Counted from the stretch's first letter, positions 1 to 11,369 are shown. The stretch: 53,203 nucleotides of DNA from Zygophlyctis sp. KS116 (GCA_054661495.1 BAAFSQ010000048.1:1-53203), one strand, 5' to 3'. Notes: a model not told the origin generated them from the sequence alone. Translations and numbers: made by a program.

Positions 1-1
1 A

Positions 2-532
2 GAAGAAATGAACAATGTGGCCTATATAGTCCCAGCTAATGTAATATCAATGTATTTAATTTCCTCAGATAAATGATTATGAATGGAATTTCAAAGTATA
101 ATTATTGAGTGTTTATTTGTAGTTTGAGTGTACTAAATGTCGGGAAGCAAACAGTCATATTGTTTCTATAATCGCTTCTCACAAAGTTGAAAAAACAAAA
201 GATACAACTAATTTGCTAATGAAATGTAAGATAAACAGCTAATTCAAGGTAAATTCTGTGGATCGCAAGGATCTGTTGACTTGGACCAAAGCAAATTACG
301 GCCTTATACTATTGAAGATGTTCCCACTTTCAGGCCTATAATATTGCTAGAATGCAGAGGATGGGAGCCATTGGAATTTATACTTGGCGATGGATGGAAA
401 GCCAAAGCATACAATTCTGATCAGATGGTGGAAGGATTTAGTTTGGAAGATAACGAGTGGGTTGACTATGATGAGCAATCTGCCCAACCAATGGAAGTTT
501 TAGGGATTGAAACAAAGATTGATCGTGGTTAG
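2..532 (+). CDS. DUF866 / CXXC-motif zinc-binding protein (CZIB-like), 5' partial
   Basis: The 5' end lies beyond the window edge. Four exons (2-40, 69-95, 123-225, 249-532) splice in one frame across introns of 28, 27 and 23 nt. The product matches the small CZIB/C1orf123 (DUF866) family: an NDYEW stretch leads into a first zinc knuckle CTKC, a second knuckle CKFC follows about 34 residues later, and the C-terminal half carries ECRGWEP and DEWxDYDE-like signatures (seen as NEWVDYDE). The second knuckle exists only if the 23-nt intron is removed, which supports that intron. The family is a conserved soluble zinc-binding protein of poorly defined role. The assignment is firm and the missing N-terminus is only about 15-20 residues. 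Confidence 0.88.
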
Positions 533-687
533 CTGATAACAGTTTCTAAGTTTTATTAGCACATGAGATTTAAACGGTATCTTTCCAATTCTCAATTTTC
601 TGCATTTCCTTTATCGCAGAAAGTCAATGTCCGACAGTCTACTCTGACTATTCTTCAAGCAAAAATCTGGACATAATTTGTGATCTG

Positions 688-1100
688 CTAAAGAATTAAT
701 GTCGCAGCCAAAGAGAATAAAATAGAGAAATATAAATTGATAGACTCTGCATCTCCAGCAAGTGGTTTTTCAGCTACTCGTCATTTAGATTGCAAAGAAT
801 CCAAGCTGTTTTTTTGAAGAGTTTTCCCGTCATCTGTGCAAGAATTAATTTTATTTAATCTTATCAATTAATATGAATCTGGATTTTACCAATCAGAATA
901 TCCTGAAAAAAAGATGGCACAAACATTCCAATGAGCCATAACATGATGGGTTAGTAACGATTTTGCATGGGTTTTCAAGGAATTTATCGTAGCAAGTGAG
1001 AGATTATTGTGGCACCATGATTCTTTTTGTGGCACCATGAAAAATCCTACCAGTCATTTTTAGAGAGTCGATAGTTGAAGAAGATAAGATTGATCGCAGT
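688..1100 (-). pseudogene. Decayed member of the secreted eight-cysteine-module family
   Basis: Read on the minus strand, this stretch preserves the second-module exon of the neighbouring family (LTCYDKFLENPCK, then ECLC), the exon-2 donor context and a degenerate last exon ending in a hydrophobic GPI-type tail that stops at 688. In-frame stops interrupt it, the sixth cysteine is not restored across the splice, and no signal-peptide exon is recognisable upstream. The 13-nt string TGTGGCACCATGA occurs twice in tandem-like spacing at about 1009-1040. It lies directly downstream of an intact paralogue (1394-2062) and carries the same short block about 50 nt past its stop that intact members carry. 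It is best read as a dead tandem copy. Confidence 0.68.
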
Positions 1101-1393
1101 CTTGTGTATGATTTTTCATCGTTAAGTAAGTATTACCATGTCGCAGGACGATGAGACTGCGCTCCCATGGTTCCGTTGTATTAATTGCTAATCTAATTGG
1201 GTCAAAATAGTATTGAAACGATTTAAAAACGATGTTTGACAATGGATGGATTTAAATTGCGGAAAACCTTCGTGACTATTAAAATTCTTGTGTGTCATTT
1301 GGTCAGCTAAAATAATTGATATATTACATTCTTTAGTCCCTGTCGGAAAAGGTCTCACTATTGTGAACTGTAAAATCTTGCTATATTCAAGAA

Positions 1394-2062
1394 TTAAAAA
1401 ACTAGCATTACAGCCAAAGATAATAAGCTCACTGAATAGGCAGAGACACAATTTGCATTTCCAGTAAGTGGTTTACCAGCTTTTTCGCATTCAGATTTAA
1501 AAGAATCAGTGACATTTTTTGGCAGCGTTTTCCAATATCCTGAGCAAGTTGTGATTTTGTTTATGCTAAAAGATCAATATTAAAATGTGATTTACCAATC
1601 AGAATACCCAGAAAATCTGGGACATACACAATCCAATGTGTTATTAGAGGATGTTTGTCCGATTGAAAACTTGATATTGCATGGTTTTAAAAGGAATTGG
1701 TCATAGCAATTCGTAGCGCCCTTCTGACATGGCAAATTATTACAAAAATCATCAGTGAAACCGTCCTTTATCACCAACTTCTCTATACTAGCGTCATCAC
1801 ATGGAAGTTTGCTAATACTGTGATTAAAAATAACGACAGATTACCATTCATTCAAAGTCTTTTTCCATGAACAAGTGCATTCCTGCACTTTGTATACATC
1901 AGAAATAGAAACCTCAGTAGTAGATCCGGGATAACAGTTTTGGCTAACTGTTTGGGATAATGCAAGTTGGCAATCACTAATTCCTTCAGTACAAGCAGCC
2001 GACTGGGCGAGAGCGACCTTTTGGAATAGAAGCATGGCTGAAATCATGAGGATGGTAAACAT
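1394..2062 (-). CDS. Secreted GPI-anchored protein with two eight-cysteine CFEM-like modules
   Basis: Three exons. The first encodes a signal peptide (MFTILMISAMLLF...) and the first six cysteines of module 1. The second supplies the last two cysteines of module 1 and the first six of module 2. The third finishes module 2 and ends in a hydrophobic tail with small residues before it, typical of a GPI signal. Both introns (about 27 and 30 nt) fall between the second and third base of the sixth cysteine codon of a module. Sixteen module cysteines are present in the order C-C-C-CxC-C-C-C twice, plus one cysteine in the tail. I know no exact family; the order resembles fungal CFEM domains but the C3-C4 spacing is longer. 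It is probably a cell-surface protein; its function is unknown. Confidence 0.8.
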
Positions 2063-2516
2063 TTTTCTTATTTTAAAAAAACAATCTGATTTGTACGTCA
2101 GGTATTATATAAGTCGTCATTCTCATCGCGCATCCGATGTCTGAAAGCAACTCATACTTTGTGAATAATTTGATCTTCAAGAAAATGAACATTGCTGCCA
2201 AAAATAGTAAGCCCAATGAGTAGAAAGACACTACGAGTAAGGCCTTGCGAATAATGAGCTGATTGGTGGATTGTTTGGGAATGGATCAATGCACTATGGC
2301 TCAGAATTGTAAAAATATTTTCTTATTATAAAAGAGCAATGGCTTTAGTACGTCATTTAGCAAATATTTTAAATATAAATTTAATTTCTACTCTGGAGAA
2401 CATACGAGACAAACTTTTCACCATTTCATTGGGTTTAAACAATATCCGAATATATGTATTGTGGTCGAATTATGCGCACAATGGCTAAATTAAAATTAGG
2501 TAAAATCTTGAGCCAC
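2063..2516. other. Intergenic stretch with one family relic
   Basis: This 454-bp gap separates the cysteine-rich gene from the Vam7 gene. Apart from the tail relic at 2176-2231 and the flank block beginning near 2137, I see only AT-rich sequence. It must contain the promoter of the cysteine-rich gene, because that gene starts at 2062 and reads leftwards. Confidence 0.6.
2176..2231 (-). pseudogene. Relic of the GPI-tail exon of the cysteine-rich family
   Basis: On the minus strand this short stretch reads as a hydrophobic tail (YSLGLLFLAAMFIFL) that lines up with the last exons of the intact family members (for example YLSILLSLASVFIF). The stop codon is lost and no module exons remain upstream. 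The flank block ATGTCTGAAAGCAACT follows about 20-40 nt beyond it, as in intact copies. It is probably the last trace of another tandem copy. Confidence 0.45.
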
Positions 2517-3653
2517 TTATTTCTTTAAAATGCGAGAGAGTTTTTTATCGCCAGCTTTTAGATTTGCTTGTGTTCGGCTCGCACCATCTTCCAAATCATC
2601 CAAAAGTTGATTATGATAGTCTAATTCCTGAGTTATTGCCAGCCCAATTTGCTTCTGCCTCTTAATCACAGTTGATAGAGTATCTAGAGCCTCATCTTGC
2701 TGATTCATGAGTTGAGATTGCAATGATAAGAGCTGTGAATCATCTAACGGTCGTGTTTTATCTGTTTCTTGGGCCATACCAAACTTTCGCCTGGATCCTG
2801 ATGATGAAGGTGATCCAGCAAACAGCATCTGCCTTTGAGCCGCAACAGATGATGCAATAGACTGAGATTCTACTTCTTTTTCTAGGCCTAAAATATCCAT
2901 TTTTAAATTCTTCATCAAATCCATCCTTCTTGCAAGCTCACCTTCACCAACTGTTTTTGAAGAAGAAAAAGTCCCTCCAAATGTCTGATCATCTATCCAA
3001 GATTGTACCCAACTTTTATCTTTAGAATGCCTTTCAAGAGAATCGTGTAATCTATTAACGTACTGTCTCAAGACTATTAAAGACTTTTTAGCATTATTTG
3101 AAGCCACTTGACTTGCCGTAACACCCGAACTTGAGCCAGCATATCTATCTCTTTCCAAAATTGCTTCTCTGATTCCAACCACTAATTCCATAGACTGAGA
3201 ATATTCATTCATCCAAGAATTCATATCCAATGGAGTTGAATCAGGAGTTTGAGGATGAACTAAATTATATTTTCCAATCTGACTCTCTGCTACAATGCAT
3301 TCCTTTGGGATATTAAAAAACTGTATCCAAGATTTACTTTTTCTCCATTTATCATCTTTGGCATATAATATTCCTGTCAGATAATTTTGTAATTTGTTCT
3401 GACGATCCATAATAGCAACTGTATCCATGATCGGTAGAATACTTTTTGGAGGAAACGACACTGGTACTTGATCATTTGCGAGTTCTCTCGTCAAATTTAA
3501 ATGAAAAGAATGAATTTCAGAGTACCGCTTGCAGAGAATTTCTGTTACACCATTTGAATAGCTTACAGATATATGATATGATGTTACTGGTTTGACTAGA
3601 GAGGCTGTAATGCTTGATGTTGTAGGAATTGAAATTGCAGTTATCGGTTCCAT
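2517..3653 (-). CDS. VAM7: Vam7-like PX-domain Qc-SNARE
   Basis: A single-exon gene of 378 residues. Residues ~20-125 form a PX phosphoinositide-binding domain, with KRYSEIHSFH and the proline-rich SFPPKSIL in the expected order. A long middle region follows, and residues ~305-375 form a C-terminal SNARE helix with no transmembrane anchor. This is the architecture of yeast Vam7, the soluble Qc-SNARE of vacuole fusion that is recruited by PI3P and the HOPS complex. The central layer looks odd: in ELDYHNQLLDDLE a histidine sits where syntaxin-8 and Vam7 carry the conserved zero-layer glutamine. The ATG at 3653 starts just before the PX domain, so the start is plausible. Confidence 0.85.
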   Translation of the reverse strand: MEPITAISIPTTSSITASLVKPVTSYHISVSYSNGVTEILCKRYSEIHSFHLNLTRELANDQVPVSFPPKSILPIMDTVAIMDRQNKLQNYLTGILYAKDDKWRKSKSWIQFFNIPKECIVAESQIGKYNLVHPQTPDSTPLDMNSWMNEYSQSMELVVGIREAILERDRYAGSSSGVTASQVASNNAKKSLIVLRQYVNRLHDSLERHSKDKSWVQSWIDDQTFGGTFSSSKTVGEGELARRMDLMKNLKMDILGLEKEVESQSIASSVAAQRQMLFAGSPSSSGSRRKFGMAQETDKTRPLDDSQLLSLQSQLMNQQDEALDTLSTVIKRQKQIGLAITQELDYHNQLLDDLEDGASRTQANLKAGDKKLSRILKK

Positions 3654-3891
3654 GAAGCAAAACGCGCAGTTTTTTTGATTTGAAACGATCGATTCGCTCC
3701 AACTTGATTGGCCATGGTAAGAGATTAATCTGGATTTACTGAATTATATGCAGTCCATTTCTCCCATAAATCCCCTTTAATTCCATGTAAATTTAATTTT
3801 ACTTTTTAAGATTAGTAGTGCATGATCTTAAATCATTGTATTGAAAACGCGAAAATAACTCGCGAGAATGACACGTCGCGTTCTTTCAAAA

Positions 3892-4312
3892 ATGGTAAAT
3901 CCCATGAGTTTCTAATCCTAGTTTGTAAAATCTGTCTTCATTGGTTTAATTGTGCTCATCGCTGTCGTTAATGCAATCGGAGAAGTCACTATTAACGCAT
4001 TTACACGGGGAACCGCATGTTCTGCCCAATCTAAATTATTTTCTCTAAAAGTTGCTCCTGGATGCTACACTGGAGGTAAAAATATATTTCTTAAATTTCT
4101 AAGAAACAATTTGTAAGAATGCTGCTGATGTTACTTTATGCAATTTATTTTTTGCAGATTACAAGACTGTTTCTGCTTATTTATCATGTGGAAATGACAC
4201 ACCTCTAGTCACTTTGAAAGCTTATTCTGCAATTGACTGTACTGGAGAATCTTCTACTAGAAATCATGCTTTCAACGCATGTACTAATGATATGTATGCC
4301 CTTTCTTGTTAA
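3892..4312 (+). CDS. Small secreted cysteine-containing protein, unknown family
   Basis: No long single ORF covers this gene; it appears only after splicing. Exon 1 contributes just the ATG (3892-3894). A 27-nt intron ending in CTAATCCTAG follows, then exon 2 (3922-4075), an 82-nt intron and exon 3 (4158-4312). The product is about 103 residues: MFVKSVFIGLIVLIAVVNA is a clear signal peptide, followed by a short mature domain with six cysteines and the last residue itself a cysteine. I do not recognise the family. The 82-nt intron is far longer than its neighbours and may hide a 9-nt exon. The gene sits between Vam7, reading away from it, and the PMR1 pump, 219 bp downstream on the same strand. 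Confidence 0.68.
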
Positions 4313-4531
4313 TAAGAATGCAATAAAAGCTTTTATAAAGATGATTTCTTTCAGTCTGTGAGTTTCTCCTAGGCCTACAACCTTTATTGGATTTCTAGTT
4401 TCTCCACAGTTTAACAATTCGGACAAATACATTTGGATCCATTCAAGATCAATATTATAGCAGCGTAGCCTTGTCCGTTTGTTGCAACGATTTGTGTTAA
4501 AAGTTTTTCGTTTTGGTTTTCGGATTTTACA

Positions 4532-7441
4532 ATGACAAAATCAGAATTCTTTAGTACATTATCAGCAGAGAAATGTTTGGATTTACTTTCAACTTCAGTG
4601 TCTGGACTCTCAGTTGAAGAAGCTATCGCAAGGCTAAATATTACTGGAGAAAACGTTTTACCATCTGCTCCTCCTGAGCCATTACTCAATAAAGTATTGG
4701 AACAACTTAATAATCCAATGAATCTTTTGCTATTGGCATCTGCTGTGATATCTTTTATTTTGGGTCATTATGATGATGCTATTTCAATTATTTTAGCTGT
4801 TGTATTGGTTAGTGGAGTTGCATTTGTTCAAGAGTATCAGACTGAAAAATCTATAGCGTCTCTAAAAACTCTAACTCCATTCTTTGCTAGAGTGGTTCGG
4901 TCGAAAATCCATTCGAATATATCTGCTAGTATGGTGGTTCCAGGTGAAATCATTTATTTTTCTGCCGGTGACCGTATACCGGCAGATGTTCGTATTTTAG
5001 AATCTAATTCATTATGTATAGATGAGTCTAGCTTAACTGGTGAAAATGATCCAGTTTACAAAGTTGTGATGGCTGGTTTTGAAAATGAATTAAATGAAAC
5101 TTTAAGGCGTCATTGGTATTTTAGTTTATCTGAAATTTCTGGATTTCAAACTATTCCTATTTCAGATAGAATTAATTCTGCTTTTATGGGATCTTTAGTT
5201 GTTTCTGGGAATGGGTTGGGTGTGGTTGTAGCAACTGGAAAAGAAACTGAATTGGGACAAATTTATCAAATGGTTGATGAAATTGAAATTTCAAAAACTC
5301 CATTACAAAATGCTATGGATCAACTAGGACAACAACTCTCTTACACGTCATTGGTTATTATTTCGCTCATTAGTTTTTTTGGAGTAATTCAAGGACGTCC
5401 TTTTTTAGATATGTTTAATATTGGAGTTTCATTGGCAGTTGCTGCGATTCCGGAAGGTTTGCCTATTGTTGTCGCTGTGACTCTAGCTTTAGGAGTTTTA
5501 AGAATGGCAAATTCAAATGTAATACTAAAAAGTCTTCCGTGTATTGAAACTCTTGGATCTGTGTCGGTTATTTGTCTTGATAAGACTGGGACTCTCACTG
5601 AAAATAAAATGACTGTTACCAAATTGTTTATTCCATCTCTGGAGTATATTAATGCTTCTTCGTTTACGAAATTGGTGGTGCAAAACAATCAGTCTATAAT
5701 GAATCTGATAAAATCCTTGAATTTATGTAATAATGCGGTCATAGAAAGTGATGGGAAGACTATAGGCCAGCCGACAGAAGTTGCATTATTGGATTTTGTG
5801 CATCAACTGGGATTGCCTGATTGCCGTCAAGTATTTTTTGGATTTTTTTGAATCTATAGGACTTTAAAAGAGAAGGCGAAGATCCTTTTGATCATCATAG
5901 TAAGAAAATGGTTGTCTCAGGATATGATGTTGGATCCTCTGAAATTCGCTATTATTCAAAAGGCTCTGTTGAGTCAATCCTTACATTATGTCAGACTTAT
6001 TATAATCAAGATCAACAACAACGTTTAGATGATGAAATGATAAAGATTATTCATAATGCGCATGATCAGATGACTGGAGAAGGATTGCGTGTCTTGGCTT
6101 GTGCATCTGGTCAAAGTTCTTCTGCTATGGTATTCTTGGGACTAATTGGGATCCACGATGTTCCTCGCCCAAATATACAAAAACATTTAGAGAAGCTTAT
6201 TGGGATGGGGATACAAATTATTATGATTACTGGTGACTCAGGTGAGGTGATATTTTTTGAATTATAGAAGGCACAGCCTTGTCGATTGCCAAAGATGTTG
6301 GAATTCCTGTGAACGACTATGGTCATCGCACACTTTCTGGTCCGCAAATTGATTCTATGCCGACAAACCAACTGGAAGAATTAGTTGATAATATTTCAGT
6401 ATTTTATAGGTATTTTTATCGAAAGATCTAAAATATAAAGAACAAGTCCTCGTCATAAAATGAACATTATTGAAGCACTCAGATCTAGAAATCGTGTCGT
6501 CGCAATGACTGGGGATGGAGTAAATGATGCGCCTGCTCTTCGAAAAGCTGATGTTGGAATATCCATGGGTTTGAGTGGAACAGATGTTGCCAAAGAAGCA
6601 GCTGATATGATATTATTAAAGGATGATTTTTGTAATTTAAATATTTTAATAGGTAGCAGCAATTATTCAGGCTATAGACGAAGGTTTTTTACAATTTAAT
6701 GACGATAGGAAAATCAATTTTTTTCAATATTCAACATTTTCTCCGATTCCAGCTGAGTACATCCTGCTCAGCATTATCATTAATTGGTGTCTCTACTCTT
6801 TTGGGCTGGTCTAATCCTTTGAACGCCATGCAAATTCTTTGGATAAATATAATTTGTGATGGCCCTTTAGCTCAATCACTGTAAATACTATATAAACTCA
6901 TTTTGTGATAGAGGAGTGGAAGCCGTTGATCCAGAGGTTTGCAGACAACCGCCCAGATCAAGAGACGCACCTATAATAACCAAAAGTCTGCTTTCGGGTG
7001 TATTTTTATCTTCCGCCTGCATTTTAAGTTCTACTTTGTTCGTTTATTACAGTAACAACTCTGAAGATTCTGATCGGCATAGAAAAACTATGGTAAGATT
7101 CTATAATTTTGCTCATAAAATAGACATTCACTTGCTTTGTTTTCAGTGATATCTGGAATTCTCTGGCATGCAGGTCTGTTTCTTCATCATTCATAAATCT
7201 CCCCACTAATCGGTTCTTTAATTTTGCAGTTTTATTTTGTCTAATTGGGCAACTCTTGGTTATATATCACCCTTTTTTTCAGACAATATTCCAGACGGTG
7301 GAACTATCTTTAACAGAATTGTGCTATATTATATTTGTCTCAAGCTTGGTGCTTTTGATTGATGAAATTAGACTAAATTCTACCTTTCAATATTTATTTG
7401 TTCAGAATCAAAATTACACACCTGTTGAGAAGCAGGTTTAA
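4532..7441 (+). CDS. PMR1: PMR1/SPCA-type Ca2+/Mn2+-transporting P-type ATPase
   Basis: A multi-exon gene whose pieces all splice in frame across introns of 25-31 nt. Landmarks in order are the N-terminal cation-ATPase domain, the actuator SLTGEN, the TM4 motif AAIPEGLP, the phosphorylation site [14 protein letters not shown], the hinge [17 protein letters not shown], then [10 protein letters not shown] and [12 protein letters not shown] in the late membrane segments. The C-terminal exon carries the [17 protein letters not shown] stretch typical of Golgi SPCA pumps. The family pumps Ca2+ and Mn2+ into the Golgi. The N-terminus is short, without an obvious EF-hand. The stop lies only 24 bp from that of the convergent dynein gene. 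No missing catalytic residue was seen. Confidence 0.93.
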
Positions 7442-7465
7442 TACAAAGAAATAATTTATATAGTA

Positions 7466-10400
7466 CTAATCATTCGCTATTTCTTCTTCGTTTTGTAATC
7501 CTTGTTGAGTTAAAAATCTACTTTTTAATTCATTTAATTTTACTCTCTTTCCATTCTCCTGAAGATGTCTTCGATTTTCAAATTTGGATCTTCAGTGTTT
7601 CGAGCTCTATTTCGAGAATGAGCACTATGAGCCTCGTCTAATTTCTCCTTACCCGGGGCTTGCGATGCATCAAAAATAACTTTTTCTTGCAATCGAATCT
7701 TTTTTCGCTCCTGAACATAGAGCAGCCGTTTGACTTCCCTTTCAAAAAAATTGATAACTGCAGTTTTCTAATAATTATTATAAATGATATATTACTTCAT
7801 TTCTTGCAATTCTATACAGGATTTTTGGTACCTCTAAAATATGCAGAGTGCCTTCATCATCACCAGCAGCGATAAACTGACCAGCGGACGATTTACCTGA
7901 TATTAATTAAAATACTGGAAATACCTGGATATTGATGAATTGATAAGTGAGAAACTGATGTCGTTGAAAGACTTTGAATTACAGATGGTGCATGAGATCT
8001 TAATTTTTTAATTTGATAATACTTACTTATCTAAAAGATCCCAAACTTGCAAATTCCCATCGGAAGTCGTAATATAAAATACTCCAGGACGTGTCGGACT
8101 CCACTTTCCACATAATATATACTGCTGAGAAATACCAGAAGAAAGCAATGGGCCCATCTAAAAAATTAATTTAAGTATTCACATTAATTTTTTCCTTCCA
8201 AATATGGAATGACCATCCTCCGACACTCAAAATAATATCAGGAAAGAAAGGGGATCGATGAATATCACTTATCGGCCCGAAATGCCCTCCAAGACTTAAT
8301 TCAACCTTAGAAACTAAAATTTAGTGCATTTATAATCTTACCTTTTTCTTCTGCGGTTTTTTCATTGAAATAATCAGCATATAGGAGATCTCCTTCTTCG
8401 GAAGCAGCATAGAATTTTGTTAGTGAATGTCCATCTTTAGAAGCTGTTTTTGATACCGCATTTTGAGCACTTGACTGAGTTGGAATCATGGCTACTTTAT
8501 AGTGACAATCAAAAAATATACCTCCTTTTCCAAGCTCCTGTTGGTCAAGAATGCTTACTTTCGTTAATCCATAGTCAAAAGTGTTATCCATTGCTGTCAA
8601 AGGGACCTTTAAAATGAAAATTCAATAACATACTCTAAGAAAAGGGCGCCAAGTCAGATCCAAAGATGCAAAGTCCTTTTTGAATCGGAGATCCCAGAAA
8701 GTTAAAGAGCCATCCAGGGATGAGGCATGAAACTGCTTATGTCCATTCTCTGCATTTTCAATGATTTCTCCATTATGACCAATCTTTGGTTACTCAAAAA
8801 TACAACCTACCTCTGATGATTTCTTGAGCCATTTAAGATCAGTAATACACGCCCGATGACTAGCTTCAATAGAGGAACACAGGATATAGCTTAGACGAGG
8901 GGTTTGGTTGTTTTTTTCGTGATTATCTACTGATGATCCATCTATACCATTTTCAGGATCTGTTTTTCTAGATGTACTATTTAAAATGTGTTGATATGCT
9001 GAAATGTCCCATAGTGCAACCTGCCCATTTGCACAACCAGCAGCTATGATATTGGGTTCTTCAGGATTGAATTGAAACACATGAACGTCATCAGGTGCTT
9101 CGAGGATCAGCTGCCGTTGGAAAAAATTTAATATACCTGAGGATGTATTGGGTCATGAAAACTCCAAATGAGTATCACTGACTTCTCAGAATTAGCAATA
9201 AAGCTCGTTTCTATCCGCTCATCCAAGGTACTCCGAGATACGCAAGCAACTGCTAAGACGCCTTTAAGAGTAGGATGCCAATCTATAGAAGAAATTGATT
9301 TGTCTTTGCTGTGTATCAGATCGGTAAATGATTGAAATTCCTTTCTATTACTTGTCTAATTATGCATACCTGTAATACAATTTGAGATGATGATCCAACA
9401 TTAAAATCTTCCTCGCAAAGTTTTCCAAAATCATCATAGAAAATATTTGATAATTCATTTTGTTGCAGAGCATGCTCAAATCTAGATTTAGTGATCTCCT
9501 TATCACCTGATAAGAACATTTAAACAGAATTCTTCCATCGCTTTTGACGAAATGTGTCTATCCTGTTCTTCTTCATCCATAATAATAGGTTCGTATTGGG
9601 ATGAAAAATTCAAAGATCTATTCCACCATGTCTGAGATGAATTTGAAGCGGTTTCAGGAATAGCCTGTTATTTTAATAAACTGTAAATTTACCTGTGTTC
9701 CTGTCTGGATTTCCATGCGATTAATTTCAAAATTTGTATCTCTATACGGTCTGCATTCTAAAAATCCATCGTTTGAATCTCTATCACCAAACTTTGCAGG
9801 AGCTCCGAAATCACGTCTCTTTTTAGATAACTGCACATGAATCTAAAACTTTAAAATATTCCAATATTACCTTTTCTCTTGTAGGAATGACGATTTCCAT
9901 ATCTATTTCAGCCTCGCTCCCTAGAGAAATCCATCCTCTTTGCCTGGTACCTTTCTTCAATTCTTCTCCACCACCAGTATTAGCAGCTTCCAAATCTGGA
10001 ACAATAGGGGTATACATCTAAAATTTAATGATAAGTGATACATACTTTGATTAAAGCATCAGTAGCATCTGGAGTGAAACAGATTAGAAAATTCTGTCCG
10101 TACTTAAAGTCAGCATCAAAATGCAAGAGTATTTCTTCATTTGGAAATTCCTAATGAATTATTTGAGATGATTTACATTTATCTGCATCTTATAAGGGGA
10201 AAAATCAGACACTGCTGCTCTCGCAAATAAATCGGACAAGATATCAGACTTTGGCACAAACTTTAGTGGTTTTTCGGCTGTAACATGCTCTCCACCCTTG
10301 AGCTTGAATAATTCTTGAGTCGAACTTGTTAAAAAAATGGCGATGATTCCAGCCGGCAATTCTGTAAAAAGCTCAATTGGCCCTGAAATCAATCCATCAA

Positions 10401-10491
10401 GACGATTTTTGATTTTTCCTGATTCTGCATCAGCGTCCGCAGGAATAAGCTTTGAGCTAGATGGACGCATTTCAGTTTCTTTGATATCCAT
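7466..10491 (-). CDS. DNAI3: Axonemal inner-arm dynein intermediate chain (DNAI3/WDR63, IC140 type)
   Basis: A many-exon minus-strand gene. The N-terminal region has the family landmarks RGWISLGSEAEI, SKKRRDFGAP, DGFLECRPYRDTNFEI and SQTWW, which match vertebrate WDR63/DNAI3 and algal IC140. The C-terminal half is a WD40 propeller (for example VALWDI, SHRACITDLKWLKK). The family is an intermediate chain of the I1/f inner dynein arm, so the host builds motile flagella. At the 3' end a 23-nt intron starting GTAAAATT lets the frame run on to QNEEEIAND and stop at 7466; without it the protein would end at 7540. The N-terminal start MDIKETEMRPSS is clean. Confidence 0.86.
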
Positions 10492-10577
10492 TGTGTAATA
10501 TCACTTGTCAATGCTCTTTCGGAATTTAAGACTTTTGGACGCGATATCTGATCAAGTAATCAAAACATAAATTATAA

Positions 10578-11369
10578 TCAATCAATCTTTTTTTTATTTG
10601 GGCAATGATTAGCAAAATGACCTTTTTCACCACACTAATCTTATTAATTTCTAATTACCTTGAAACATGTAACATCATCCATTGATCTAAAACTCCTCCT
10701 TTCACTACCTCCTCCGCCTCCTCGAGATTGATTCTCATTTGAATCTGGTACTAACTGAGGCATTGACGTGGGTAATTCATATTTTGGACTAAATTTAAAT
10801 ATTAATAATCTTACTGTCCAAACGAACATTCTTCTCCTTTCGGACAAAATCCAGTCATATATAATGGACAGATTGCTTTCCTAACATGCTTATTCTTACA
10901 TTCTGCACCATGTTTACAAAATCCTCTGGCATACCAAGGGCAAGATTTGATTTTAGATGCAGGATCAATATGTAAATATAAACATTCTGGATTTGAGCAT
11001 TCACCATATTTAGAGAAAAACCAACATTCGGGCATCTTCTTTAAATTGTACTAGAAATAAGAAAATTCATTAATCGATTTGATTGCAATAAAAACTTACT
11101 TCATGTAAAAACTCACAGCGATCACCTTTTGAGCATAATCCCCTGAGATAATGTTTACAAACGACAGTCTTGTTATCTTTTGGATGGAAGAATGAACATG
11201 ATGAGCCCCGATGACAAGATCCTTTTAGGAAATACTTGCAAATCTGTTGTCCGGGAGCAGGAGCTTCAACCGCACTTCGGCTTTTATATAGATCTATGCC
11301 GAGTGACTCAATGATATGATGCTCAAAGTCAAATGTTAAATCGGATGGCAACGCAGTTAAAGTTTCCAT
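10578..11369 (-). CDS. YTH1: CPSF30/Yth1 cleavage and polyadenylation zinc-finger protein
   Basis: Four exons give a protein with five CCCH fingers in a row (starting ICKYFLKGSC, VCKHYLRGLC, PECWFFSKYG, KSCPWYARGF, AICPLYMTGF). A glycine-rich linker and one C-terminal CCHC knuckle (CFKCGEKGHFANHC) follow, the knuckle completed across a 24-nt intron. This is the CPSF30/Yth1 arrangement; the protein binds the AAUAAA region in pre-mRNA 3'-end processing. Yeast Yth1 lacks the knuckle, while animal and some early fungal forms keep it. I chose the ATG at 11369 (METLTALPS) because the next gene upstream ends at 11407, leaving no room for the longer frame. Confidence 0.92.

Noticed and set aside
1188-1451. 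Minus-strand ORF with cysteines between the two left family members
   Set aside because: It overlaps the end of the intact gene in another frame and does not follow the module pattern.
4205-4689. Minus-strand ORFs opposite the small secreted gene and the PMR1 start
   Set aside because: Both are shadows of well-supported plus-strand coding exons.
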